A stretch of 55,042 bases of DNA from an uncultured Acidobacteriota bacterium (GTDB lineage: Bacteria; Acidobacteriota; UBA6911; CAINFC01). The notes below the pieces were generated by a model. The model searched no databases and was not told the DNA's origin. It worked only from the letters and a program-made list of their open reading frames with translations. How positions within the stretch are numbered: position 1 is the stretch's first letter; every line of letters begins with the position of its first letter. The translations under genes and the position numbers were made by a program. The DNA lies in NCBI GenBank assembly GCA_903847975.1, contig CAINFC010000117.1:1-55042 (forward strand), written 5' to 3'. Of the stretch, positions 18,798 through 27,800 are shown piece by piece.

Positions 18798-19637
18798 ATG
18801 TTTCCCTGGGTTTATGAATTTCGTTGGACTACCGGCCACCTTCTGTTTCTTGGAATTTTCTTCTCCGTCCTGCTGACCATCGGCCTCACCGTAGTCCGGG
18901 CCGCATGGAAAACCTACCGGGACTTCCAGGACCAAAAGCAGGAACACCTGTCCTGGAAGGCCGATTTTGAAGATCTTTCTCCGCTGGCCCGCTCCTGCCG
19001 CCACGAGATTTCCGGAAAGGTCCGCCGGCGCAGCTGTCCGAACGAGTTTGACTGCCGCGTCTGCGCGAACCACCGGGTCACGGCCGGCCGCTTGCCGTCG
19101 GCCGGCCCACCGGCACGAAGGGGAGCCGATGCCGGCTTCTGCGGGCTGGACGTACCTCTCGACCGGCTTTACCACCGCGGCCACACCTGGGTCAAAGAGG
19201 AGAGAGAAGGAGTCTATCTCATCGGACTCGATGATTTTGCCAGCCGCCTGATCGGACCTCCGGACCAGGTGGACCTTCCCGCACCGGGCACCCGGCTGCA
19301 GGCCAACGGCAAAGGGTGGCGGATGCGCCGCCAGTCGACCATCGTCCGGATCCTTTCACCGCTGGACGGGGAGGTCATCGGCCAGGGAGGAGCGCAGCAG
19401 GGCTGGTACCTCAAGGTCCGGGCCGACAGCCGGGGGAATAAGATGGATCACCTGTTGCGCGGGGAGGAGGTTCGCTCCTGGGTGCTGAGGGAACTGGAGC
19501 GGCTGCAGATGGCCCTGGCCACCGATGGCGTCGGCATGAGCCTGGCTGACGGGGGCGAACTGGTTTATGACGTGACCCTCCAGGACCCCCACGCGGACTG
19601 GGACAGCGTCCTCGGGGAAATGTTCCTGCAAGCCTGA
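18798..19637 (+). CDS. Membrane-anchored, cysteine-bearing, lipoyl-less H-protein-like subunit
   Basis: 279 aa. One membrane helix (about 12-33) is followed by a cytosolic region with C67-x12-C80-x5-C86-x2-C89 (SCRHEISG, CPNEFDCRVC), a probable metal or Fe-S site. A glycine-cleavage-H-like hammerhead domain covers about 115-215 (YHRGHTWVKEE, VYLIGLDDFASRL, ILSPLDGEVIGQG). The residue eight before the SP-DG proline is Ser, not the lipoylated Lys of GcvH, so classical lipoyl chemistry is excluded. Near the end is DGVGMSLADGGEL, echoed in the first protein of the operon. It probably belongs to the membrane complex; function unknown. Confidence 0.85.
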   Translation: MFPWVYEFRWTTGHLLFLGIFFSVLLTIGLTVVRAAWKTYRDFQDQKQEHLSWKADFEDLSPLARSCRHEISGKVRRRSCPNEFDCRVCANHRVTAGRLPSAGPPARRGADAGFCGLDVPLDRLYHRGHTWVKEEREGVYLIGLDDFASRLIGPPDQVDLPAPGTRLQANGKGWRMRRQSTIVRILSPLDGEVIGQGGAQQGWYLKVRADSRGNKMDHLLRGEEVRSWVLRELERLQMALATDGVGMSLADGGELVYDVTLQDPHADWDSVLGEMFLQA

Positions 19638-19662
19638 ATCCCGCCTCGACCCGTTCCCGACA

Positions 19663-19710
19663 CCCGTAGCGCCGGACCTCCCATACTAAGGACCGGGCTG
19701 GCGCTACGGG
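19663..19710. terminator. Bidirectional hairpin between convergent operons
   Basis: A perfect 11-bp inverted repeat, CCCGTAGCGCC at 19663-19673 and GGCGCTACGGG at 19700-19710, is separated by 26 bases. It lies exactly where the rightward redox operon and the leftward regulator operon meet, and its right arm covers the stop codon (TAG) of the response regulator gene. There is no U-tract directly after the stem on the plus side, so a terminator role is an inference from position and stem strength. Confidence 0.55.
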
Positions 19711-21062
19711 CGGGAGAGATTGTATTTTTTGATCTTCTCGTACAGCGTCGACCGGTCAATGCCCAGGACCTGGGCGGTCTCCTTGATGTTGCCTTCCAGC
19801 CGCTGCAGCGTGGCCTGAATAATTTTCTTCTCCGCCTCCTCCAGGGTGAGGTGGGTAGGTATGGCCCACTCCCTGGGTTCGGCCGGCTGGTGCAGAAAAG
19901 AGAAATTGCTCTCGGTCAGCAGCGGAGTTTTACAGGTCACCACCGCCCGCTCCACGGCATTTTCCAGCTCGCGCACGTTCCCGGGCCAGTCATAATTCAT
20001 CAGGATTTCCAGGGCCCCCTCCGAGATCTCCCGCAGCTCCTTGCCCTGCTCATGGGCAATCCGTTCGATAAAGCCCTCCACCAGCAGCGGTATATCCTCC
20101 TTTCGCTCCCGCAGAGGCGGAAGGGGAATATGGATGACGTTCAGCCGATAGAAAAGGTCATCGCGAAACTTTCCTTCCTGGACCGCTTTTCTCAAATTGA
20201 GGTTGGTGGCGGCAATCACCCGGACATCCACCTCGACCTCTTCGGTACCTCCCACCCGGTAAAACTTGCGCTCCTGCAGGACACGCAGCAGGTCCATCTG
20301 CAGTTTGGAGGAGATATCGCCGATCTCATCCAGAAAAATGGTGCCGCCGTCGGCCAGCTCAAACTTCCCTTTTTTCTGGGCCGTGGCCCCGGTGAAGGAG
20401 CCCTTCTCGTAGCCGAACAGCTCCGACTCCAGGAGGCTTTCGGTCAGGGCGGCGCAGGACACGCAGACGAAGCTCTTACGGGCCCGGTCCCCGGAGTAGT
20501 GCAGCGCCCGGGCGATCAGCTCCTTTCCGGTGCCGCTTTCTCCCTGGATCAGAACCGTGCTGCGCAGTCCGGCCACTTCACGAACCAGGTCCAGAATCTC
20601 GAGGATGCGGGCATTCTTGCTGATAATGTCGCGAAAACTGTAGTTGCGGGTCAGCTTCTTGCGCAGGATCATGTTTTCCCGCTGCAGGTTTTTCACCTTG
20701 ATGATGCGGCTCACCAGCATGGAAATCTCTTCCGGGTTGCAGGGCTTGACGATGTACTCCTGGGCACCCTCTTTCATCGCCGTGATGGCCGTGTCCACGG
20801 TGGCATAGGCGGTAATGATAATGACCGAGGCATCCGGGTGCAGCTTCTTGATCTCCATCATCGTTTCGATGCCGTCGTATCCCCCCGGCATCTTCAGGTC
20901 GATAAAGTAGATGGCGAAATTCTGTCGGCGGGCCCGTTCAATGGCCTGCCGCCCGGAAACCGCTGTCTCCACGTGGTAGCCGTCTTCGCGGAGCCAGGCG
21001 GCCAGCGATTCGCGCATGATTTCCTCGTCATCCACAACCATGATTTGCCAGTGAGTTTTCAT
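19704..21062 (-). CDS. NtrC-family sigma-54-dependent response regulator
   Basis: 452-aa transcription activator. Receiver domain 1-120 with phosphoacceptor Asp55 (YFIDLKMPGG). AAA+ domain with Walker A GESGTGKE at 174-181, sigma-54 contact loop GSFTGA at 221-226 (a Ser variant of GAFTGA), and Walker B GGTIFLDEIG at 239-248. A Fis-type helix-turn-helix is at the C-terminus (about 408-450: NIKETAQVLGIDRSTLYEKI). It is the last gene of the operon with the heme sensor kinase and archaemetzincin, and converges on the redox operon, which has a sigma-54 promoter match at 12684. It most likely activates that promoter when phosphorylated. Confidence 0.95.
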   Translation of the reverse strand: MKTHWQIMVVDDEEIMRESLAAWLREDGYHVETAVSGRQAIERARRQNFAIYFIDLKMPGGYDGIETMMEIKKLHPDASVIIITAYATVDTAITAMKEGAQEYIVKPCNPEEISMLVSRIIKVKNLQRENMILRKKLTRNYSFRDIISKNARILEILDLVREVAGLRSTVLIQGESGTGKELIARALHYSGDRARKSFVCVSCAALTESLLESELFGYEKGSFTGATAQKKGKFELADGGTIFLDEIGDISSKLQMDLLRVLQERKFYRVGGTEEVEVDVRVIAATNLNLRKAVQEGKFRDDLFYRLNVIHIPLPPLRERKEDIPLLVEGFIERIAHEQGKELREISEGALEILMNYDWPGNVRELENAVERAVVTCKTPLLTESNFSFLHQPAEPREWAIPTHLTLEEAEKKIIQATLQRLEGNIKETAQVLGIDRSTLYEKIKKYNLSRP

Positions 21063-21095
21063 TTTTCTATCCTTGCAAGGGCCGCTGCCAGAGGG

Positions 21096-21650
21096 TCAGG
21101 GCCTGCTTTGAGATTTCCAGGCAGGCATTTCCTGCAGCAGGAAAGCGCATTTGGGGCAAAGCTCCTCCCGCTTCCGGTCCACCTGCCAGATCGTGTTGGA
21201 AAGAGACATCGGACATCCAGCGTCCAGGCAGTGCGTAAGCCCGAAGGTGTGGCCGATTTCGTGGGTGGCTTCTTTGACCGCCCGCGCCGCAGTTACCGCA
21301 TTGTTTTCCGCCAGTCCGTAGAATGTCTGGCGCAGCCGGGCCAGGGAAATCAGTGCCAGCCCCCCGTTCAGTTGGGCCTGCCCGAAAACAAAGCTGAGCA
21401 TGGGAATAAACAAATCGCCCTCGGTCACCCCGAGCAGCCGCAGGGCGTCCGCCGGGAAAACGCTCTGCAGCATGCGCAGAATCAGCACCGAACTGTACTG
21501 CCGGCGCTGCGGCTCAAAGGCGAATCCCGGCTCCTCCAGAGCTGGCAGCCGCCGAACCTCCCAGCCGAAGGAGTGCCACAGGGAAAGCTCGACCGAAGCG
21601 AAGATTTCCTCATCCGCCGCGCCGAACGGGATCAGATAGATGGTCTTCAC
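21096..21650 (-). CDS. Archaemetzincin-family zinc metalloprotease (M54)
   Basis: 184-aa metalloprotease. The zinc-site motif is complete: His130-Glu131-x2-His134-x5-His140-Cys141 (HEIGHTFGLTHC). The second-zinc cysteines of the family follow at C146 (AGCPMS) and C165-x2-C168 (LCPKC). No signal peptide, so cytoplasmic. The start codon overlaps the stop of the sensor kinase gene (ATGA) and the response regulator starts 33 bp downstream, so the protease is translated as part of a two-component operon. A role in turning over or maturing a protein of the redox complex or the signalling pathway is an inference. Bacterial archaemetzincins have no well-defined substrate. Confidence 0.9.
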   Translation of the reverse strand: MKTIYLIPFGAADEEIFASVELSLWHSFGWEVRRLPALEEPGFAFEPQRRQYSSVLILRMLQSVFPADALRLLGVTEGDLFIPMLSFVFGQAQLNGGLALISLARLRQTFYGLAENNAVTAARAVKEATHEIGHTFGLTHCLDAGCPMSLSNTIWQVDRKREELCPKCAFLLQEMPAWKSQSRP

Positions 21651-23287
21651 GTCGCTTTGTCGTCAGGGGTATCCGCCGGTTCGGCCGTCGATTCGATGGA
21701 AAAAGGGAGGGTCACCTGAAAGGTGGTTCCTTGGCCCACCCGACTCTTCACTTCGATATCCCCGCTGTGCGATTCGATAATGCCGTACACCACGGCCAAT
21801 CCCAGGCCGACTCCCTTCCCTTCCCCTTTGGTGGTGAAAAAGGGATGAAAAATCTTGAGCATGTTTTCTTCGGGAATCCCGTCCCCGTTGTCCGCGACTT
21901 CCAGCCGCAACAGATGCGCTTTCCGTTCCCATTCGGTGCGGACCGCAACCTTCCCATTGCCCTTGCTCTGCGCCGCTTCCGCCCCGTTCATGATCAGGTT
22001 GATCAGAACCTGCTGCATCTGGGAGGCGTCGCAATGAATGGCCGGCAGGTTCTCGTCCAGGTTCAGTTCGATCTCCACGTTCATCAGCTTCAGCTTGTGG
22101 GCAATCAGGTTGACGGTGGTGGCAATCACCGAGTTGAACTGGATTTTGGATCGCTGCTGGGATTTGGACCGACGCGAAAAGGCCAGCAGATCCTGCACGA
22201 TCCGGCCCACCCGGGTGGTCTCGCTGGAAATCTGCGCCAGGTACTTCTTGAATTCCACCACCCGGTTGGGAGGAATTCCGTCATCCTTGAGAATGCGCTG
22301 CATCAGCATGGTAAGGTTCAGCACCCCGGACAGGGGGTTGTTGATCTCATGCGCCACGCTGGCCGACAGCTGGCCCAGAGACGCCAGCCGGTCGGTGTTC
22401 ATCAGCTTCTGATAGGCGACTCTCAGCTGCCGGGTCCGCTCCTCGACCTTGGCCTCCAGGCCCTGCCGGGAGGCATTGATTTCATGGAGCGCCTCCTGCA
22501 GCCGCAGCCGCATGGCTTCAAAAGAGCGGGCCAGCTCGCTCAATTCCTCGCTGCCCTTGACTTCCACAGGCTGGTCCAGGTGCATGGCGGAGACGGCGCG
22601 TGTCCCTTCAATGAGCCGGTTGATCGGCTTTTCCACAAAATGCCGGGTGAACAAAAAGATAAACAGGGAAATAAGGCCGACCAGCACGGCGGAGATGATC
22701 AGCACGCGCCGCTGAATGGAGCCGATTTCCGCGTCCACGGTATTCAGATCCAGGGCTACCTCCAGCACCCCCAGCACGTTCATGACCGCCGGGTGCGCAT
22801 GGCATTCGGCATTGCTGCAGGCCGGCTCGTTGTAGATCGGGGTGACGATGTCCAGCTTGCGGCTCCCGTCCGGGTTGCGGAAAATCTTTACCCGGGAGCT
22901 CATGTCCACCCGGATCCGCGGCCGGGAGGAGGAGTGGCAGGTGACGCAGGCGTCATTGAACTTGCTCACCTGGGTGGTATCTCCCTTCAGGGTGGAGAAC
23001 ATGACCTTCCCCACTTTGTTGAAAATGCGAATCCGGCTGATTCCCTGTTTCTGGGCGATGGTCTGCATGGTCTCGTAGGCGGCCGTCCTCTGGTCCGCCA
23101 GCATGGCGTGCCAGGTGGCGCTGCTGATGCTGCCCGACAGCTGATCCGCACCGGTGACCATGGCGTTCAGCAGCTGGCTCTCCTGATTTCTCATGTGCAG
23201 AAAGCCGGCCACCGCCCCCATCAACATCACGATCGCCGTAAGCGGCAGAATCAGCTGCATGGATAATTTTCGGGTACTCAGCCGCAT
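21647..23287 (-). CDS. Diheme periplasmic sensor histidine kinase
   Basis: Membrane sensor kinase with covalent heme. TM helix 1 at about 10-30, a periplasmic domain to about 190, TM2 about 195-213, HAMP 214-267, coiled coil, phosphoacceptor His313 (SVAHEINNP), and a C-terminal HATPase (VADNGDGIPEEN, GVGLGLAVVYG). The periplasmic part has a heme motif C114-x2-C117-H118 (CVTCH) and a wider C157-x4-C162-H163 (CSNAECH), so two c-type hemes are likely. It would sense redox state or a gas and phosphorylate the co-encoded sigma-54 regulator. Start 23287 is preferred (AAAGGA nine bases upstream) over in-frame starts at 23320 and 23347. 546 aa. Confidence 0.9.
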   Translation of the reverse strand: MRLSTRKLSMQLILPLTAIVMLMGAVAGFLHMRNQESQLLNAMVTGADQLSGSISSATWHAMLADQRTAAYETMQTIAQKQGISRIRIFNKVGKVMFSTLKGDTTQVSKFNDACVTCHSSSRPRIRVDMSSRVKIFRNPDGSRKLDIVTPIYNEPACSNAECHAHPAVMNVLGVLEVALDLNTVDAEIGSIQRRVLIISAVLVGLISLFIFLFTRHFVEKPINRLIEGTRAVSAMHLDQPVEVKGSEELSELARSFEAMRLRLQEALHEINASRQGLEAKVEERTRQLRVAYQKLMNTDRLASLGQLSASVAHEINNPLSGVLNLTMLMQRILKDDGIPPNRVVEFKKYLAQISSETTRVGRIVQDLLAFSRRSKSQQRSKIQFNSVIATTVNLIAHKLKLMNVEIELNLDENLPAIHCDASQMQQVLINLIMNGAEAAQSKGNGKVAVRTEWERKAHLLRLEVADNGDGIPEENMLKIFHPFFTTKGEGKGVGLGLAVVYGIIESHSGDIEVKSRVGQGTTFQVTLPFSIESTAEPADTPDDKAT

Positions 23288-23517
23288 CCTGGTTCGTCCT
23301 TTTGGAATCCTAATTTTCATCGGAATGAATCCAAATGTCAAAGGCATCCCGAAACCGACCGAGGGTCGTACGGTGATTTTAATCGTTTATCGGGCCGCCT
23401 AAAATTAAGAGGATCGGCACAAAGCGGAAACCGACCGGCAGCTCCCTTTCGCTCTCCTTCCCGGCCTTCCCTGTCTTCCTGTGAAAGGTTTGTTTGCGGG
23501 AAGCCGGAGGGGGGCCC

Positions 23518-24639
23518 TCAAGGAACCCGGCCTTTGTCGCAGTAACGTGCGGCGATGCGGGCAAACTCGTCGGAAATGGACAGAAACCCCTCCACCATTC
23601 CGGGATCAAAATGGGTACCCCCGCCCTGAACGATGATCTTGGTCGCTTCCATATGCGGCAGCGCTTGCTTGTAAACCCGATGGCTGATCAGGGCATCATA
23701 CACATCGGCAACGGCCATCAGGCGCGCAGAGACCGGTATGCTTTCCCCGGACAAACCGAGCGGGTATCCCGAACCATCCCACTTTTCCTGATGGCTGAAA
23801 GCAATTTCCTTGGCCGTGGCCAGAAAAGGAAGGGAGACCTCCAGGTTCATCTCCGCTGCCAGGATGGCATCCCGGCCCAGAGTGGTGTGGGTTTTCATGA
23901 TTTCAAATTCGTCCGGAGTCAGCCGCCCCGGCTTCAGCAGGATGGCGTCCGGAATTCCCACCTTGCCGATGTCATGCAGCGGGGCCGACTTGAACAGAAG
24001 GTCGATCGTCTTGTCGCCATCCAGCAGGCTCCGGAAGCGCGGCTGGCTCCGGAGGTATTCCGCCATGACCCGGACGTAATGCTGCGTGCGGCGGATGTGA
24101 TTTCCTGTTTCGTTGTCCCGGGTCTCCGCCAGCGATGCCATCGCCTGGATGGTGACATCCTGAAGAGCCATCACTTCGCGGGTGCGCCGGTGGACTTCGG
24201 CGTCCAGAAACTCGTTCTGATTCCTCAGGAAATCCCGGGCCTTTTTAAGCTCCAGCTGGGTGGAAACGCGCGCCAGCACCAGCGGCGGAGTGATCGGTTT
24301 GGATATGTAGTCCACCGCGCCCATCTGCAATCCGCGAATTTCGTCCTCCACCTCGGATTTGGCGGTCAGAAAGATGATCGGTATGTTGCGGGTCTGGGGA
24401 AGGCTTTTCAGGGTGCGGCAGGTGGCGTAGCCGTCCATCACCGGCATCATGATATCCAGCAGAATCAGATCCGGCGGAGGCAGGACCGTGGCCGCAATAC
24501 GAATCGCCTGTTCCCCTCCGTCGGCCACCTTCACGCGGTAGTGATCCTTCAGCACCGCCCTCATCAACGCCAGGTTTTCCGGAGTGTCGTCCACTACCAG
24601 CAAGGTCGGTTTTCCCAACACCGCTATTTCTTCCGCCAT
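23518..24639 (-). CDS. HD-GYP response regulator (RpfG-like c-di-GMP phosphodiesterase)
   Basis: 373 aa. Receiver domain 1-125 with Asp62 (LILLDIMMPVMDG) and a conserved Lys (YISKP). A linker helix is followed by an HD-GYP domain from about 165. Metal-site His222-Asp223 are in LHDIGKVGIPD, and the GYP motif is HQEKWDGSGYP. The family hydrolyses cyclic di-GMP to pGpG/GMP when activated by phosphorylation. No kinase is in its operon; the neighbouring divergent propeller kinases are possible partners. The start has AGGATAAGATCC upstream. The 230-bp gap to the heme sensor gene (23288-23517) holds no gene. Confidence 0.93.
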   Translation of the reverse strand: MAEEIAVLGKPTLLVVDDTPENLALMRAVLKDHYRVKVADGGEQAIRIAATVLPPPDLILLDIMMPVMDGYATCRTLKSLPQTRNIPIIFLTAKSEVEDEIRGLQMGAVDYISKPITPPLVLARVSTQLELKKARDFLRNQNEFLDAEVHRRTREVMALQDVTIQAMASLAETRDNETGNHIRRTQHYVRVMAEYLRSQPRFRSLLDGDKTIDLLFKSAPLHDIGKVGIPDAILLKPGRLTPDEFEIMKTHTTLGRDAILAAEMNLEVSLPFLATAKEIAFSHQEKWDGSGYPLGLSGESIPVSARLMAVADVYDALISHRVYKQALPHMEATKIIVQGGGTHFDPGMVEGFLSISDEFARIAARYCDKGRVP

Positions 24640-24802
24640 AGGATCTTATCCTGCTATTTTTTCTCGCGTACCGGTTTTTCTTGCGCTTGCCTCCTGGATC
24701 CAACACCTCTCCTGGGTCCGACATGGATTATATCGAATGCCGGCCAAATCCGTACAGCAGGGTGGTGGTTTTGGCGGCCTTTATACTATACTTTAATTTG
24801 TC

Positions 24803-27800
24803 ATGTGGATTCTCCTGTTATGCCTGCTGTTTTCGCTGATCCCCGCGGCCAAAGCCCAATCGCTCTCTTCCCCTGCTATTCCTCCGGAGGCCATCGCTCC
24901 CGGGTTGGATCCCGCCCGACCGATCGGCGACTACATGCGTACCGTCTGGACCAGCGAGCAGGGACTTCCCCAGAATATCGCCAAAGCCCTGCTGCAGACC
25001 CGGGACGGCTACCTGTGGATTGCCACCAACGAGGGGCTGGCCCGCTACGATGGCGCCCACTTCGATCTTTTCCAGACGGAAAACACCCCGGCCCTCAAGA
25101 CCAATTCCATCAACACCCTCCTGGAGGACCGCCGGGAGGGATTATGGATCGGCACGGTTGCCGGGTTGTACTATTACCGCAGCGGGGTGTTCCGCCGCTA
25201 CACCGTGCAGGAAGGATTGGGCGCCGACAACGTCTTTTGCCTGCTTCAGGATCCCGATGGCACCCTCTGGGCCGGCACGATCGGAGGAGGTCTGAGCTGC
25301 CTGAAGAATGGAGTTTTCCAAACCTTTTCCGCACGGAACGGTCTTTCCGGGGACATCATTTACGCCCTGCTGCGCGACCGGGACGGCACCCTGTGGGTAG
25401 GCACCCGCAGCGGGTTGGATCGCCTTCAGAACGGACAGTTTCATCGCTTCGAGTCCGGAGAAGACGGGTTGGATTTGAGTATCGACGCCCTGCTGCAGGA
25501 CCAGACAGGCGCAATCTGGATGGGCACGCGGGGTAAAGGTCTGGCACGCCTTCACCAGGGAGCTCTTTCCCGCTTTACCGTTCGGGACGGCCTGACCAAT
25601 GACTTCGTCCGGTCGCTCCTGCTGGACAACCGGGGCACCCTGTGGATCGGCACCGATGGCGGCCTGAACCGATATCGGCAGGGCCGATTCACCTCCTTTA
25701 CCACTCTGGAAGGGCTGGCGAACAATCGGGTCTATTCGCTGCTGACCGACTGGGAGGGAGCCCTATGGATCGGCACGTACGGCGGTGGACTGACCCGCCT
25801 GAAAGACAGCGCCTTTACTATGATGACCTCCCGGAACGGGCTGACCAGCGAATACGTCAATACCATCCTGGAAGACCGTGAAGGGGCCGTCTGGCTGGGC
25901 ACCTGGGGTGGCGGACTGAACCGGATCTCGCAGGGAACCATGACTTCCTTCCATACCAGGGACGGACTGGCCGATGAATTTATCAAAGCCCTGCTGCTGG
26001 ACCGGGACGGCTCCCTTTGGGTGGGCACCGATAAAGGCCTGAGCCGGTTCCGGAATCGATTCCAGGAGAGCTTTTCCACGCGGGAAGGGCTCTTCAGCAA
26101 CATCGTCGATATTCTCCTGCAGGACCCGGAGGGGGCCATCTGGATCGCTTCCCGGGGATACGGGCTTTGTCGCTTGCAGAACGGGCGGTTCACAGTCTTC
26201 ACCCAAAAGGATGGATTACCCAGCAACCAGATCCTGTCCATGCTCCAGGCTTCCGACGGCATTCTCTGGGTCGGCACACAAGGAGGATTGTGCCGATTCC
26301 GGGAAGGCGCCTTTTCCTGCCTGACCACCAGGGACGGGCTGCCTTACAACGCGGTAAGCGCCCTGTACCAGGACCGCGAAGGCACTCTCTGGGCCGGCAC
26401 CACCCAGGGCGGGCTGGGTCGATACAGGAACGGCAGCTGGGCTGCGATTACCGCCCGGGACGGACTTTTCAGCAATCTTGCCTACTGCATCCTCGAGGAC
26501 GACTTCGGCTACCTGTGGATCAGCTGCAGCAAGGGCATTTACCGGGTTCTCCGCAGCGAATTGAATCAGTTCGCCGACCGGAAAATCCCCCGGGTCAACA
26601 GCCAGGCTTTCGGACGCGCGGAAGGCATGAAGAATGCGGAATGCAGTACTGGAAGTCCCGCCGGATGGAAAGACGGAAAGGGCCGCCTTTGGTTTCCGAC
26701 CATCGCCGGAGCGGTCGTTGTCAATCCGGCTTACCCCTGGTTCGAGCCGTCGGCACCCAACGTGATTGTGGAAGAGCTGGCCGTAGAAGGCAGCGATCCG
26801 AACCAGGTCCGGCATATCCCGACGCAGCCGGCAGCCGCCGCATCTGCTGTCGAAAGCCGGGAGAAGAACAGCAACCCGGCTCTTCGCCTGGAACTCGGAT
26901 CCGAAGCGCATAAGCTGGAGTTTCATTATACGGCTCCCTATTTTTCGGCACCCGAAAGGATCAAGTTCCGGTACCTGCTCGAAGGCTACGACCGGCAGTG
27001 GACGGAGGCTGGGACCCGGCGCACCGCTTTCTACACGAACCTGCCCCGAGGCCGGGAATACCGCTTCCGGGTCCAGGCCGGCAACAGCCATGGCACCTGG
27101 TATCCCGCCGAGGCCTTCCTGACCCTGTACCTGACCCCTGGGATCTGGGAAACCACCTGGTTCTACACACTGATCGCCGGACTGGTGACCGCCGCCGGGC
27201 TGGCGGGGCATGCCTGGCGGTCCCGTCACCTGAAAAGCCTCGCCTCGGAACTGGAACAAGCCATTAACGTCCGCACCCGGGAGCTGCGCGACAGTAATCG
27301 GGAGCTGAATCAGGCCAACGAGCAGCTGGCGGAACAGACAGCGGAGCTGGAAGCCCAGCAGTCCCGGTTGAAAGACACCGAGGCCTGGTTCCGGGGGGTC
27401 GTGGAATCGGCGCCCGACGGCATTGCCGTCCTTACCCGGGAAGGGAAAATGATCCTGACCAACAGCCGGCTGGAATCCATGTTCGGCTATGCGCCCGGGG
27501 GCCTTCTCGGAAAATCCGTCGATATCCTGATCCCCGAGAAACTTCACCGGCGCCATCGAAATCTTCGGGAAGCCTTTCTGAGGAGCCTCCACGCCCGTTC
27601 CCGCGGAACGGCGAATATCGATACCCGGGGGATACGCGAGGACCAATCGGTATTCCCCATCAATATCAGCCTGTCTCACCTGCCGGTGGTCGGCGACCGG
27701 CCGGTCTGCATCTGCGCCGCGGTCCGGGATATCACCCGCCGCAAGCAGGCCGAAGAAGATATGCGCCGCGCCTGGGAAGTGGCGGAGCACGCCACCCGGG

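Noticed and set aside
12976..19637. Alternative complex III (Act) operon
   Set aside because: The fused ActB layout and the ActD, ActE and ActF genes are missing; the split A/ferredoxin subunits fit Qrc/Psr-type CISM complexes better.
18798..19637. True glycine cleavage H protein
   Set aside because: The lipoyl lysine is absent, there is a membrane helix and a four-Cys region, and no gcvT or gcvP gene is nearby.
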